Notes under the pieces: generated by a model | Databases searched by the model: none | The model's input: the letters and a program-made list of their open reading frames with translations, nothing else | Told to the model about the DNA's origin: nothing | Assembly (NCBI GenBank): GCA_029056365.1 | Contig: JAIDBM010000093.1 | Span: 1 to 11,262, forward strand | From: Muribaculaceae bacterium | GTDB lineage: Bacteria; Bacteroidota; Bacteroidia; Bacteroidales; Muribaculaceae | Length of the DNA stretch: 11,262 nucleotides | Direction of reading: 5' to 3' | Made by a program: the position numbers and the translations under genes | Shown: piece after piece, positions 1 to 5,297 of the stretch | Numbering within the stretch: the stretch's first letter is position 1 | Layout of the letters: every line of letters starts with the position of its first letter

Positions 1-105
1 GATCTCGTAATAGACACACCACGACTCCGGATACCTCATCCACACGCAAAAAACCGCCCCTTCGTAATGATACCGCTGCACGAGCTCCGAGGCCCCGATA
101 AGTAA
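1..105 (+). CDS. folK: HPPK (folK-like), 3' end only
   Basis: Reading frame 1 is open from the window edge to TAA at 103-105 and gives 34 residues. The stretch with RLRIPHPHAKNRPFVMIPL matches the conserved C-terminal part of 6-hydroxymethyl-7,8-dihydropterin pyrophosphokinase (typically IPHPR...R.FVL.PL.EIAP). This cytosolic enzyme transfers pyrophosphate from ATP to the pterin in folate synthesis. The N-terminal catalytic part lies outside the window. HPPK proteins usually continue for some 20-30 residues after the PL.E motif, but this one stops after about eight. Its stop codon lies inside an AAGTAAC string (100-106) that recurs at the foot of the palindromic repeats downstream, so the natural C-terminus may have been replaced by repeat sequence. 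The family call is from motif recognition only. The gene is unrelated in function to the polysaccharide locus and marks its flank. Confidence 0.78.
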   Translation, partial: DLVIDTPRLRIPHPHAKNRPFVMIPLHELRGPDK

Positions 106-145
106 CCCCGGCTGCCAGAACTGGCGGCGGGGTCGCCGCCGTTAC
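102..145. repeat. Divergent inverted REP-like copy overlapping the folK stop
   Basis: The element begins with GTAAC (102-106, containing the folK TAA) and ends with GTTAC (141-145), so its ends are inverted. The right-hand hairpin is GGCGGCG (123-129), loop GGGT (130-133), CGCCGCC (134-140). Compared with the common stem it carries a paired T-to-G and A-to-C change, so pairing is kept. The left half (107-122) does not form the standard hairpin, but GCCAG/CTGGC (114-118/121-125) can pair. I read it as an old or rearranged member of the family. Confidence 0.6.
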
Positions 146-153
146 CGGGCTGC

Positions 154-301
154 AAGTAACGTCGGCGCCCTCGCCGACGATGGCCAAGGTTGCGTGCTCG
201 GAGTGCCCGAACAGGCGGCATGCCAGCAAGTAACGTCGGCGACCCCGCCGACGATGGCCAAGGTTGCGTGCTCGGAGTGCCCGAACAGGCGGCGGGCCAG
301 C
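154..301 (+). repeat. Two tandem 74-bp direct repeats
   Basis: Units 154-227 and 228-301 are each exactly 74 bases and start with AAGTAAC. Each has the hairpin, then a conserved spacer that begins GATGGCCAAGGTTGCGTGCT and ends near CCAGC. They differ only in the tetraloop (CCCT versus ACCC) and in a couple of bases close to the 3' end. Such near identity suggests recent duplication or gene conversion. Confidence 0.85.
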
Positions 302-399
302 AAGTAGCGTCGGCGACCCCGCCGACGATGGCCAAGGTTGATTTCCCAGCGATGAGCCATCCTGCTCAGGGCCGTCGGCGAGGTCGCCGACGCTACTTT
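302..399. repeat. REPIN-like inverted pair, copy 1
   Basis: AAGTAGC followed by hairpin GTCGGCG-ACCC-CGCCGAC (309-326) is mirrored by hairpin GTCGGCG-AGGT-CGCCGAC (374-391) followed by GCTACTTT. The two ends are thus inverted repeats of about 25 bases around a 47-base core. Both ends carry the GTAG tetranucleotide in the position seen at the 5' foot of REP elements. The core starts like the 74-bp unit (GATGGCCAAGGTTG) and then switches to a different sequence. Confidence 0.75.
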
Positions 400-426
400 C
401 TGTGTCGTTGTTGCTGCACGGTGTGT

Positions 427-450
427 AGTGGAGGCAGGGATGCCTCCACT
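427..450. repeat. Palindrome P, copy 1 (10-bp perfect stem)
   Basis: AGTGGAGGCA (427-436) and TGCCTCCACT (441-450) are exact reverse complements around a GGGA loop, which is TCCC on the other strand. The stem differs from the common one, but the size and the NCCY loop rule are the same. It lies in a conserved segment that follows the REPIN pair and recurs at 668-691. Confidence 0.8.
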
Positions 451-467
451 CCGAGGCGAAGTCGGGC

Positions 468-541
468 AAGTAACGTCGGCGTCCCCGCCGACGATGGCCA
501 AGGTTGCGTGCTCGGAGTGCCCGAACAGGCGGCAGGCCAGC
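468..541 (+). repeat. Third 74-bp direct repeat unit
   Basis: This unit matches 228-301 except for the first loop base (TCCC instead of ACCC) and one base near the 3' end. It lies 240 bases downstream of that unit and begins the second copy of the larger duplication. Confidence 0.85.
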
Positions 542-640
542 AGAGTAACGTCGGCGCCCCCGCCGACGTATGATCAGGTTGATTTCCCGGCGATGAGCCG
601 GCTTGCTCAGGGCCGTCGGCGGGGTCGCCGACGCTACTTT
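542..640. repeat. REPIN-like inverted pair, copy 2
   Basis: The left hairpin (stem 550-556/561-567, loop CCCC, foot GTAAC) and the inverted right hairpin (615-621/626-632, loop GGGT, foot GCTAC) flank a core like that of 302-399. The pair, with its following ACTTTCTGTGTCGTTG segment, is a diverged duplicate of copy 1 at an offset of 240-241 bases. Differences are scattered through the core and left foot. Confidence 0.75.
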
Positions 641-665
641 CTGTGTCGTTGCTGCTGCACGGTGT

Positions 666-693
666 GTAGTGGAGGCAGGGATGCCTCCACTAC
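666..693. repeat. Palindrome P, copy 2 (12-bp perfect stem with GTAG feet)
   Basis: GTAGTGGAGGCA (666-677) pairs perfectly with TGCCTCCACTAC (682-693) around GGGA. Both ends are therefore the GTAG/CTAC tetranucleotide found in the REP-like copies, which links this second palindrome to the same design. In copy 1 (427-450) the outer two base pairs are broken. Confidence 0.8.
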
Positions 694-711
694 GTCGGCG
701 CCCTCGCCGAC
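692..711 (+). repeat. Terminal hairpin copy of the array
   Basis: GTCGGCG (694-700), loop CCCT (701-704), CGCCGAC (705-711) closes the array. Its left foot is fused to the end of palindrome P and has lost the AAGTAAC sequence. The loop equals that of the first copy (161-178). About 28 bases separate it from the promoter. Confidence 0.75.
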
Positions 712-738
712 GGGCACCACAGTTCTGGAATTAAATCG

Positions 739-770
739 TTTGCGTAATTCACGGAAAATTAGTAACTTTG
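739..770 (+). promoter_or_regulatory. Bacteroidales-type promoter for the capsule operon
   Basis: TTTG (739-742) and TAACTTTG (763-770) are separated by 20 bases and match the Bacteroides -33 and -7 consensus (TTTG / TAnnTTTG). Transcription would begin around 775-780 and leave a leader of about 140 bases before the antiterminator gene, the arrangement seen for UpxY-controlled loci. I saw no clear inverted repeats of the Mpi type on either side, so there is no evidence that it is an invertible promoter. Confidence 0.65.
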
Positions 771-918
771 CGGTGAAAAACCAATCTCCAGCCAGGAGAA
801 CATATCTCACTTTTCGGAAGTTTAATAATCTCATTTTGCTAATGCGTTGATATTCAGGCAAATATAGAATATTAGACCAAGTGATAAAACACCCTGAATT
901 TTAGTGGAAACCAAGGAA
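771..918 (+). other. AT-rich 5' leader of the capsule operon
   Basis: This stretch between the promoter and the antiterminator gene has no ORF of note. It holds a small stem-loop, TCTCC/GGAGA (785-789/795-799), and a long-range 7-bp pair ATTCAGG/CCTGAAT (852-858/893-899). In Bacteroides the leader is where UpxY acts to prevent early termination, so this is the likely target by analogy. Nothing in it resembles an intrinsic terminator with a T-run. Confidence 0.35.
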
Positions 919-1911
919 ATGCCATGGTATGTGCTTAACCACATACTTCGCTCGGGGCATCGCGATGAAGCGCGGCGGGCCGTTGAACGGTTCAACCGTA
1001 GCCGGGGCGTGGCATTGCGACTGTTTGCACCCACATACGTGGTGAGAGAGCAGACGCCCGAAGGCCAGACACGTATGCGTGTGGCATCACTCACATTCCA
1101 TTACATATTCGTACAAGGCGACCTGTCGCAGGTAAAACAGCTGTGCAGCCTCGAGAACGGATTCTCGCTGCTGCTCAATCATGGCGGTTCGGAGCGCTAT
1201 GCCCTCATACCCGATGCGCAGATGCGGCACTTCCAGACAATAGCCAGAGCCTATGAAAACAACCTCCCCTATTACCCGCTCGCCGACATCGAACTTGAGA
1301 GCGGCGACCTTGTGGAGGTAGTAAACGGCGATTTTCCCGGACTGATAGGCACATATATGCCCCGCCACGGAGGCAAAAGCGGCAACATAGTGCTTCAGGT
1401 GGCCCAGAATCTCGGTACAATAGCCTATGACATCAAAGCCACCGATGTAAGAGTACTCCGCTTTGCCAAAGACAGCACACGGGCATACGACCAGATTGAT
1501 GCCTTCGTGCCCCGGCTGCTCGACGCCATACAAAGCCATTGCGCCGGAATGCGCCTCACCACAGCACAGCAGGCCGTGCTTGCAGTGTTTTTCAAGCGTA
1601 TGGAAGTAGTTAAACTTGCCAACGTCAAACTTGAGGCAAAGCTGCAGGCACTCCTTTGCGCCACTGCGCAGATACTTGGCGATGTCGTCCAGGCCGAAAC
1701 GCGCCGGCTCAGATACCGGCGGCTCAGTGCGTCGATCACCAACCAGTGGACAAAGGCTTTGGCCGAATACATTATCGCCTCGACATGCGGCAGCCGTTCA
1801 GAGACACTTGCCGCAGCAGAAAAAATAGCAGCCATGCATCCGGAAACAAAAATGCAGCACACGATACACCGGAATGCGCTGGCCGCCTGCGCTTGTCAGA
1901 GCCGCCTCTGA
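919..1911 (+). CDS. UpxY-like NusG-family antiterminator with long C-terminal extension
   Basis: The 330-residue product opens with MPWYVLN, typical of NusG N-terminal domains. The segment TFHYIFVQGD (about residues 59-68) continues that domain. A KOW-type segment follows at about 128-182 (GDLVEVVNGDFPGLIGTYM, then IVLQV). UpxY proteins bind RNA polymerase and let it read through the leader of their own capsule operon, and the position as first gene fits. Bacteroides UpxY proteins are usually about 170-200 residues, whereas here about 145 further residues follow the KOW domain. They are rich in Ala, Arg and Leu, look helical, and I recognise no domain in them. I chose ATG 919 because it places Trp at residue 3 as in NusG proteins; GTG 904 in the same frame would add five residues. 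No upxZ-like gene follows. Confidence 0.82.
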   Translation: MPWYVLNHILRSGHRDEARRAVERFNRSRGVALRLFAPTYVVREQTPEGQTRMRVASLTFHYIFVQGDLSQVKQLCSLENGFSLLLNHGGSERYALIPDAQMRHFQTIARAYENNLPYYPLADIELESGDLVEVVNGDFPGLIGTYMPRHGGKSGNIVLQVAQNLGTIAYDIKATDVRVLRFAKDSTRAYDQIDAFVPRLLDAIQSHCAGMRLTTAQQAVLAVFFKRMEVVKLANVKLEAKLQALLCATAQILGDVVQAETRRLRYRRLSASITNQWTKALAEYIIASTCGSRSETLAAAEKIAAMHPETKMQHTIHRNALAACACQSRL

Positions 1912-1997
1912 CAACTGCGGATTGCCGTCTCCACCATAACGGATGGCACGGAACGGCAGCGCCACACCACACGTGTGAACATACATCCCAGCTCAAT

Positions 1998-2034
1998 CTG
2001 CGGGCATCCGCCACATCATGGTGAATGCCCGCAG
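1998..2034 (+). other. Strong stem-loop after the antiterminator gene
   Basis: CTGCGGGCAT (1998-2007) and ATGCCCGCAG (2025-2034) form a perfect 10-bp stem around a 17-base loop. The loop has a possible CAC/GTG inner pairing. There is no T-run afterwards, so it is not a classic intrinsic terminator. It may be an mRNA-stabilising or processing structure, or a pause site in the 252-bp spacer before the biosynthesis genes. Confidence 0.5.
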
Positions 2035-2083
2035 GCAGCTGTCGCATCACAACTTACTTATTGACGGTTGATTGTAAACGTAT

Positions 2084-2101
2084 ACCTGAGTTATTTCAGG
2101 T
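2084..2101 (+). other. Small stem-loop in the spacer
   Basis: ACCTGA (2084-2089) and TCAGGT (2096-2101) pair perfectly around GTTATT. The same area has TTG (2068-2070) and, 21 bases on, TATTTCAG (2092-2099), a poor match to a second Bacteroides-type promoter. Either reading is weak on its own. Confidence 0.25.
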
Positions 2102-2117
2102 GTCATATATTCGGCAG

Positions 2118-2141
2118 AAAAAACATGGCCGGATGTTTTTT
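2118..2141 (+). terminator. AT-rich hairpin with T-run, possible attenuator
   Basis: AAAAAACAT (2118-2126) and ATGTTTTTT (2133-2141) are exact reverse complements around GGCCGG. The form is that of a bidirectional, low-GC terminator, placed 22 bases before the start of the fusion gene. If it acts on the + strand, full expression of the downstream genes would need read-through, which the UpxY-like protein upstream could provide. The stem is weak (two G-C pairs in nine), so the termination strength is uncertain. Confidence 0.35.
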
Positions 2142-2163
2142 AATGAAAACATACTAAAAATAA

Positions 2164-3975
2164 ATGCAGGCTATTATTTTGGCGGCGGGCATGGGCCGTC
2201 GGCTTGGTGAATTCACTGCGGATAACACCAAATGCATGCTTGAGGTCAATGGAGTCAGACTCATTGACCGGTTATTGACGCAACTTCAGAAATTCGGTGT
2301 GTCGAGAATCGTTGTTGTAGTAGGTTATGAAGGGAATAAACTCAAGACCTATATCACCAAAAACTATCCCTCCTGGCCGATTGAATTTGTAGAAAACCCG
2401 ATTTACGACAAGACTAACAATATCTATTCGTTGTGGCTGGCCCGTGGCTATATGCGCGAGGAAGACACCATTCTGCTGGAGTCGGACCTTATTTTCGAAG
2501 ATGCAGTTCTTGAAGCCATATTCGAAACCGAAATCAGTAACTGTGCTTTGGTCTCGAAGTATGAGACCTGGATGGACGGTACGATGGTGAGGATAGACGA
2601 AGATAATAATATAGTCAATTTCATACCGAAAAAGGCATTCAAATACAGCGATACCGAGTTTTATTATAAAACGGTGAATATTTATAAATTCACCAGAGAG
2701 TTCCTTGTCGACCATTATCTGCCATTTCTGGATGCATATATCAAGGTGCTTGGTAACAACGAGTATTATGAACAGGTGCTTAGGGTAATAACTCTGATCG
2801 ACAACTCAGAGATGAAAGCTCTGTGTATAAGCGGAAAGAAGTGGTATGAGATTGATGATGTTCAGGATTTGCGCATTGCTGAGACTATTTTTGCCGAACC
2901 GGAACAGAAACTTGAGAAAATACAGCATTCTTTTGGCGGCTACTGGCGTTATTCCGGCCTGCTGGATTTCTGTTATCTTGTGAATCCTTATTTTCCGCGA
3001 ACCAGGATGATTGATGAGATGAAGGCGAATTTTGAGCCGTTGTTGCGCAACTATCCTTCGGGTATGGGTGTGAACTCTCTTATAGCATCGAAATACTTCT
3101 CGCTCCGGCATGAATATGTAGTTGTGGGAAATGGCGCGGCAGAGCTTATAAAAAGCATAATGGGGTATCTCAGAGGGAAAATCGGCGTGATTTATCCTAC
3201 TTTCGAGGAGTACCCCAACAGAATCGACAAGTCGAGGATTGTGGCATATTTTCCTGACAATGCCAATTTCAGTTACTCGGCCGATGACATCATATCGTTC
3301 TACTCAAAGAATGCGGTCGACAATCTACTGATTGTAAACCCCGATAATCCGTCAGGCAACTTTGTGGACAGAGCCGGACTCGACAAGCTTATCGCATGGG
3401 CCGCCGACCGAAATATCCGTCTGATTATAGACGAGTCGTTTGTCGATTTTGCCGACACTGCGGCGGAGGCAACGTTGCTGCACGATGATATATTGGAGCA
3501 CAATCCGCATCTGTGCGTAATGAAGTCTATATCGAAAAGTTATGGCGTGCCGGGTCTCAGACTTGGTGTTCTTGCATCGTCCGACTGTGAGTTGATAAAA
3601 TATATGAGGTCGGATGTCGGGATATGGAATATCAATTCCTTTGCCGAGTTCTATATGCAGATTTTCGGCAAGTATGAAAAGGACTATACACGTTCCTGCG
3701 AGAAGTTCAGAGTTGAAAGAGAACTGTTCAGAGCTGAGTTGGAGCAGGTGCCCTTCCTGAGGGTAATACCATCGGCAGCCAACTATTTCCTATGTGAGAT
3801 AAGCGACAGATTCACGCCTAAGCAGTTGACTACTTTGTTATTGACCGAGCACGATATTTACATAAAGGATTGCTCAGGCAAAACCGGATTTGAACGCAAC
3901 GGAAATTATATACGTGTGGCCATCCGCGACCGACAAGATAATCACACACTTGCAGAGGTGTTGAAAAATCTATAG
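2164..3975 (+). CDS. Fused LicC-like nucleotidyltransferase / CobD-HisC-like PLP enzyme
   Basis: A 603-residue two-domain cytosolic protein. Residues 1-245 look like a LicC-type sugar/alcohol-phosphate nucleotidyltransferase: LAAGMGRRL (6-14), Lys23 in NTKCMLEV, a metal-binding ESD (106-108) and WYEIDD (227-232). Residues 255-603 look like a class I PLP enzyme of the histidinol-phosphate aminotransferase / CobD group: GNGAAELI (322-329), NPDNPSG (392-398), DESFVDF (423-429), SISKSYGVPGLRLG (455-468, Schiff-base Lys458) and Arg584. The C-terminal half could make an amino-phosphate by transamination (e.g. serinol phosphate from dihydroxyacetone phosphate) or decarboxylation (ethanolamine phosphate from phosphoserine). 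The N-terminal half would then activate it with CTP. A 2-aminoethylphosphonate route, known from PntC-type fusions, is another possibility, but no PEP mutase is in view. The TagF-like gene 15 bases downstream is a natural consumer. The domains are clear; the substrate is inference. Confidence 0.85.
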   Translation: MQAIILAAGMGRRLGEFTADNTKCMLEVNGVRLIDRLLTQLQKFGVSRIVVVVGYEGNKLKTYITKNYPSWPIEFVENPIYDKTNNIYSLWLARGYMREEDTILLESDLIFEDAVLEAIFETEISNCALVSKYETWMDGTMVRIDEDNNIVNFIPKKAFKYSDTEFYYKTVNIYKFTREFLVDHYLPFLDAYIKVLGNNEYYEQVLRVITLIDNSEMKALCISGKKWYEIDDVQDLRIAETIFAEPEQKLEKIQHSFGGYWRYSGLLDFCYLVNPYFPRTRMIDEMKANFEPLLRNYPSGMGVNSLIASKYFSLRHEYVVVGNGAAELIKSIMGYLRGKIGVIYPTFEEYPNRIDKSRIVAYFPDNANFSYSADDIISFYSKNAVDNLLIVNPDNPSGNFVDRAGLDKLIAWAADRNIRLIIDESFVDFADTAAEATLLHDDILEHNPHLCVMKSISKSYGVPGLRLGVLASSDCELIKYMRSDVGIWNINSFAEFYMQIFGKYEKDYTRSCEKFRVERELFRAELEQVPFLRVIPSAANYFLCEISDRFTPKQLTTLLLTEHDIYIKDCSGKTGFERNGNYIRVAIRDRQDNHTLAEVLKNL

Positions 3976-3990
3976 CCAGCTCTTTATCCG

Positions 3991-5295
3991 ATGACCGCAA
4001 GAGTTTTATATGAAATAGTACTCCATAAGCTGCATCTCGATTGCATTCTTGCAAGAGAGCGACTTCGTGCACTGGGCTATTACGGGCAGAAAAAGACATA
4101 CCGGAAAATAATTTCACGGATATCGGAGCGCGGACATGCCAATGTGGTTTTCATAGCATCGTCCTTGTCGATGTGGAGATATGACGGATTATGCCGTATG
4201 ATGATGGCCGACAGCCGTTTCTCTGTGTATGTGGTGATACATCCGTTCAATACATACTCCATAGAGGCAAGAAAAGACGAGATACGGAGAATGGCATCGT
4301 ATTTCGACAGCCTTGGTGTACCGTATATCGTGTCTGGAGAAGATGGTGAAGACAGTTATAAAGATTTCAAGGCGAAGTTCAGGCCCGACATGATATTTTA
4401 TGTCCAGCATTATGAGGGTGTGTATGGCGACAGCCTGGAGTGGAGGACTAACCGCGACTGTCTGCTTGCCTACATTCCATATACGCTTACATTGGCATAT
4501 TCGCAGTGGAGTTTCAATCAGGACATGCATAATGTGTTGTGGCGCAGCTACCAGCCATCGGAGGTGCATCGTAGGGTTGCCGTTAAGCTTGCTTCCAACA
4601 GAGGCCGCAACATTTCGGTGGCAGGTGATCCGAGATTCGATTCGCTTACAGCGGCGCCTTTGTCCGATCCGTGGAAAGCCATGCCAGATGGACGGCATCG
4701 GAAAAGGGTGATATTCGCTCCTCATTTTCAGGTCAGGACGAACAATCTGTTCAACAGGCCGGAGTTCATTCAGGTGGCCGAGCTTATGTTGCAGCTGGCT
4801 GTCGACTACAGCGACAGACTGCAGTTTGCCTTTAAGCCTCATCCTCGGTTGAAATCGGAGCTGTACAATCATCCGGAGTGGGGCGTCGAGAAAACCGACC
4901 GCTACTATAGGCAATGGTCGGAATTGCCAAACTGCCAGATGGAAGAGGGCGATTATATTGATTTGTTCATACACTCCGATGCGATTATTCACAATTGCGG
5001 TTCCTTTACGTGTGAATATCTCATGACGCGTAAGCCCGCTGCATTTGTCGCAGGCAATCTGGCGGAGGTTGAAAAGAACATGCATGAATATGCGCTGGCA
5101 TGTATGGACGCGCACTATACTGTATACACTGAGCCGGAAATCAGAGATTTTGTCGACAATGTGGTTTTGGCTGGCGTAGACCCCAGAAAGAAAATGCGGG
5201 AGAAAGTTTTTGCGGAATATCTTACCCCTCCGGATACGGGCAATACGGCCATGAATGTATTCAACGACATCATTAATTCGTTCGGCTGGAATTGA
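3991..5295 (+). CDS. CDP-glycerol glycerophosphotransferase-like (TagF/TagB family) transferase
   Basis: A 434-residue protein with the GT-B-like pattern of the Glyphos_transf family. Key matches are APHF (243-246), FKPHPRL (281-287) and HSDAIIHNCGSF (328-339), followed by EYLMTRKPAAFV. The latter corresponds to the D.ii.d.SS...E......P.i.f block of TagB/TagF. His245 and His284 lie where the family has catalytic or donor-binding histidines. Relatives transfer glycerol phosphate or ribitol phosphate from CDP-alcohols onto wall or capsule polymers at the membrane face. The family signature DySS is altered to HNCGS, as in many distant members. With a CDP-forming fusion enzyme next to it, the likely donor is a CDP-activated amino alcohol or glycerol, but this is inferred from context. 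The N-terminal 230 residues have few recognisable motifs. Confidence 0.72.
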   Translation: MTARVLYEIVLHKLHLDCILARERLRALGYYGQKKTYRKIISRISERGHANVVFIASSLSMWRYDGLCRMMMADSRFSVYVVIHPFNTYSIEARKDEIRRMASYFDSLGVPYIVSGEDGEDSYKDFKAKFRPDMIFYVQHYEGVYGDSLEWRTNRDCLLAYIPYTLTLAYSQWSFNQDMHNVLWRSYQPSEVHRRVAVKLASNRGRNISVAGDPRFDSLTAAPLSDPWKAMPDGRHRKRVIFAPHFQVRTNNLFNRPEFIQVAELMLQLAVDYSDRLQFAFKPHPRLKSELYNHPEWGVEKTDRYYRQWSELPNCQMEEGDYIDLFIHSDAIIHNCGSFTCEYLMTRKPAAFVAGNLAEVEKNMHEYALACMDAHYTVYTEPEIRDFVDNVVLAGVDPRKKMREKVFAEYLTPPDTGNTAMNVFNDIINSFGWN

Positions 5296-5297
5296 TA

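Larger units (their letters stand above)
100..711. repeat. REP/REPIN-like array of short GC-rich palindromes
   Basis: This stretch has no credible gene and is built from repeated hairpins. Eight share the stem GTCGGCG/CGCCGAC around a 4-base loop: 161-178, 235-252, 309-326, 374-391, 475-492, 550-567, 615-632 and 694-711. A ninth at 123-140 has the stem GGCGGCG/CGCCGCC. Most copies have GTAAC or GTAGC just before the stem. Those at 123-140, 374-391 and 615-632 are inverted, with GTTAC or GCTAC after the stem. When all are read in one orientation, every loop fits NCCY (ACCC, ACCT, TCCC, CCCC, CCCT). A GTAG-type tetranucleotide at the foot of a short palindrome and inverted pairing are hallmarks of REP/REPIN elements mobilised by RAYT transposases. 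No transposase is in the window. The array also separates folK from the capsule promoter and could form strong mRNA hairpins after folK. Confidence 0.85.

Noticed and set aside
154..541. CRISPR array
   Set aside because: The conserved 74-bp units abut each other without variable spacers, and no cas genes are present.
115..728. 9-bp inverted repeat CCAGAACTG / CAGTTCTGG flanking the whole array
   Set aside because: It does not extend beyond nine bases, and about one such pair is expected by chance in a region this size. It is not good evidence for a composite mobile element.
36..861. Open reading frames on both strands through the repeat array (Arg/Pro/Ala-rich products)
   Set aside because: They are made of the translated palindromes, with repeated peptide strings in several frames, and have no domain or plausible start context. 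They are by-products of GC-rich repeats without stops.
852..899. 7-bp inverted repeat ATTCAGG/CCTGAAT in the leader
   Set aside because: The 34-base loop and short stem are within chance expectation. It is mentioned within the leader entry but not claimed as a riboswitch or terminator.
2025..2210. 61-codon ORF between the antiterminator and fusion genes
   Set aside because: It overlaps the start of the fusion gene in another frame and resembles no known protein; the stretch is better read as a regulatory spacer.
2164..3975. Interpretation as a histidine-biosynthesis aminotransferase (hisC)
   Set aside because: The nucleotidyltransferase fusion and the polysaccharide context argue against a role in histidine synthesis, although the PLP domain is HisC/CobD-like.
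4189..5115. 308-codon ORF on the minus strand
   Set aside because: It is antisense to the TagF-like gene, whose + strand frame has family motifs; the minus-strand product has none.
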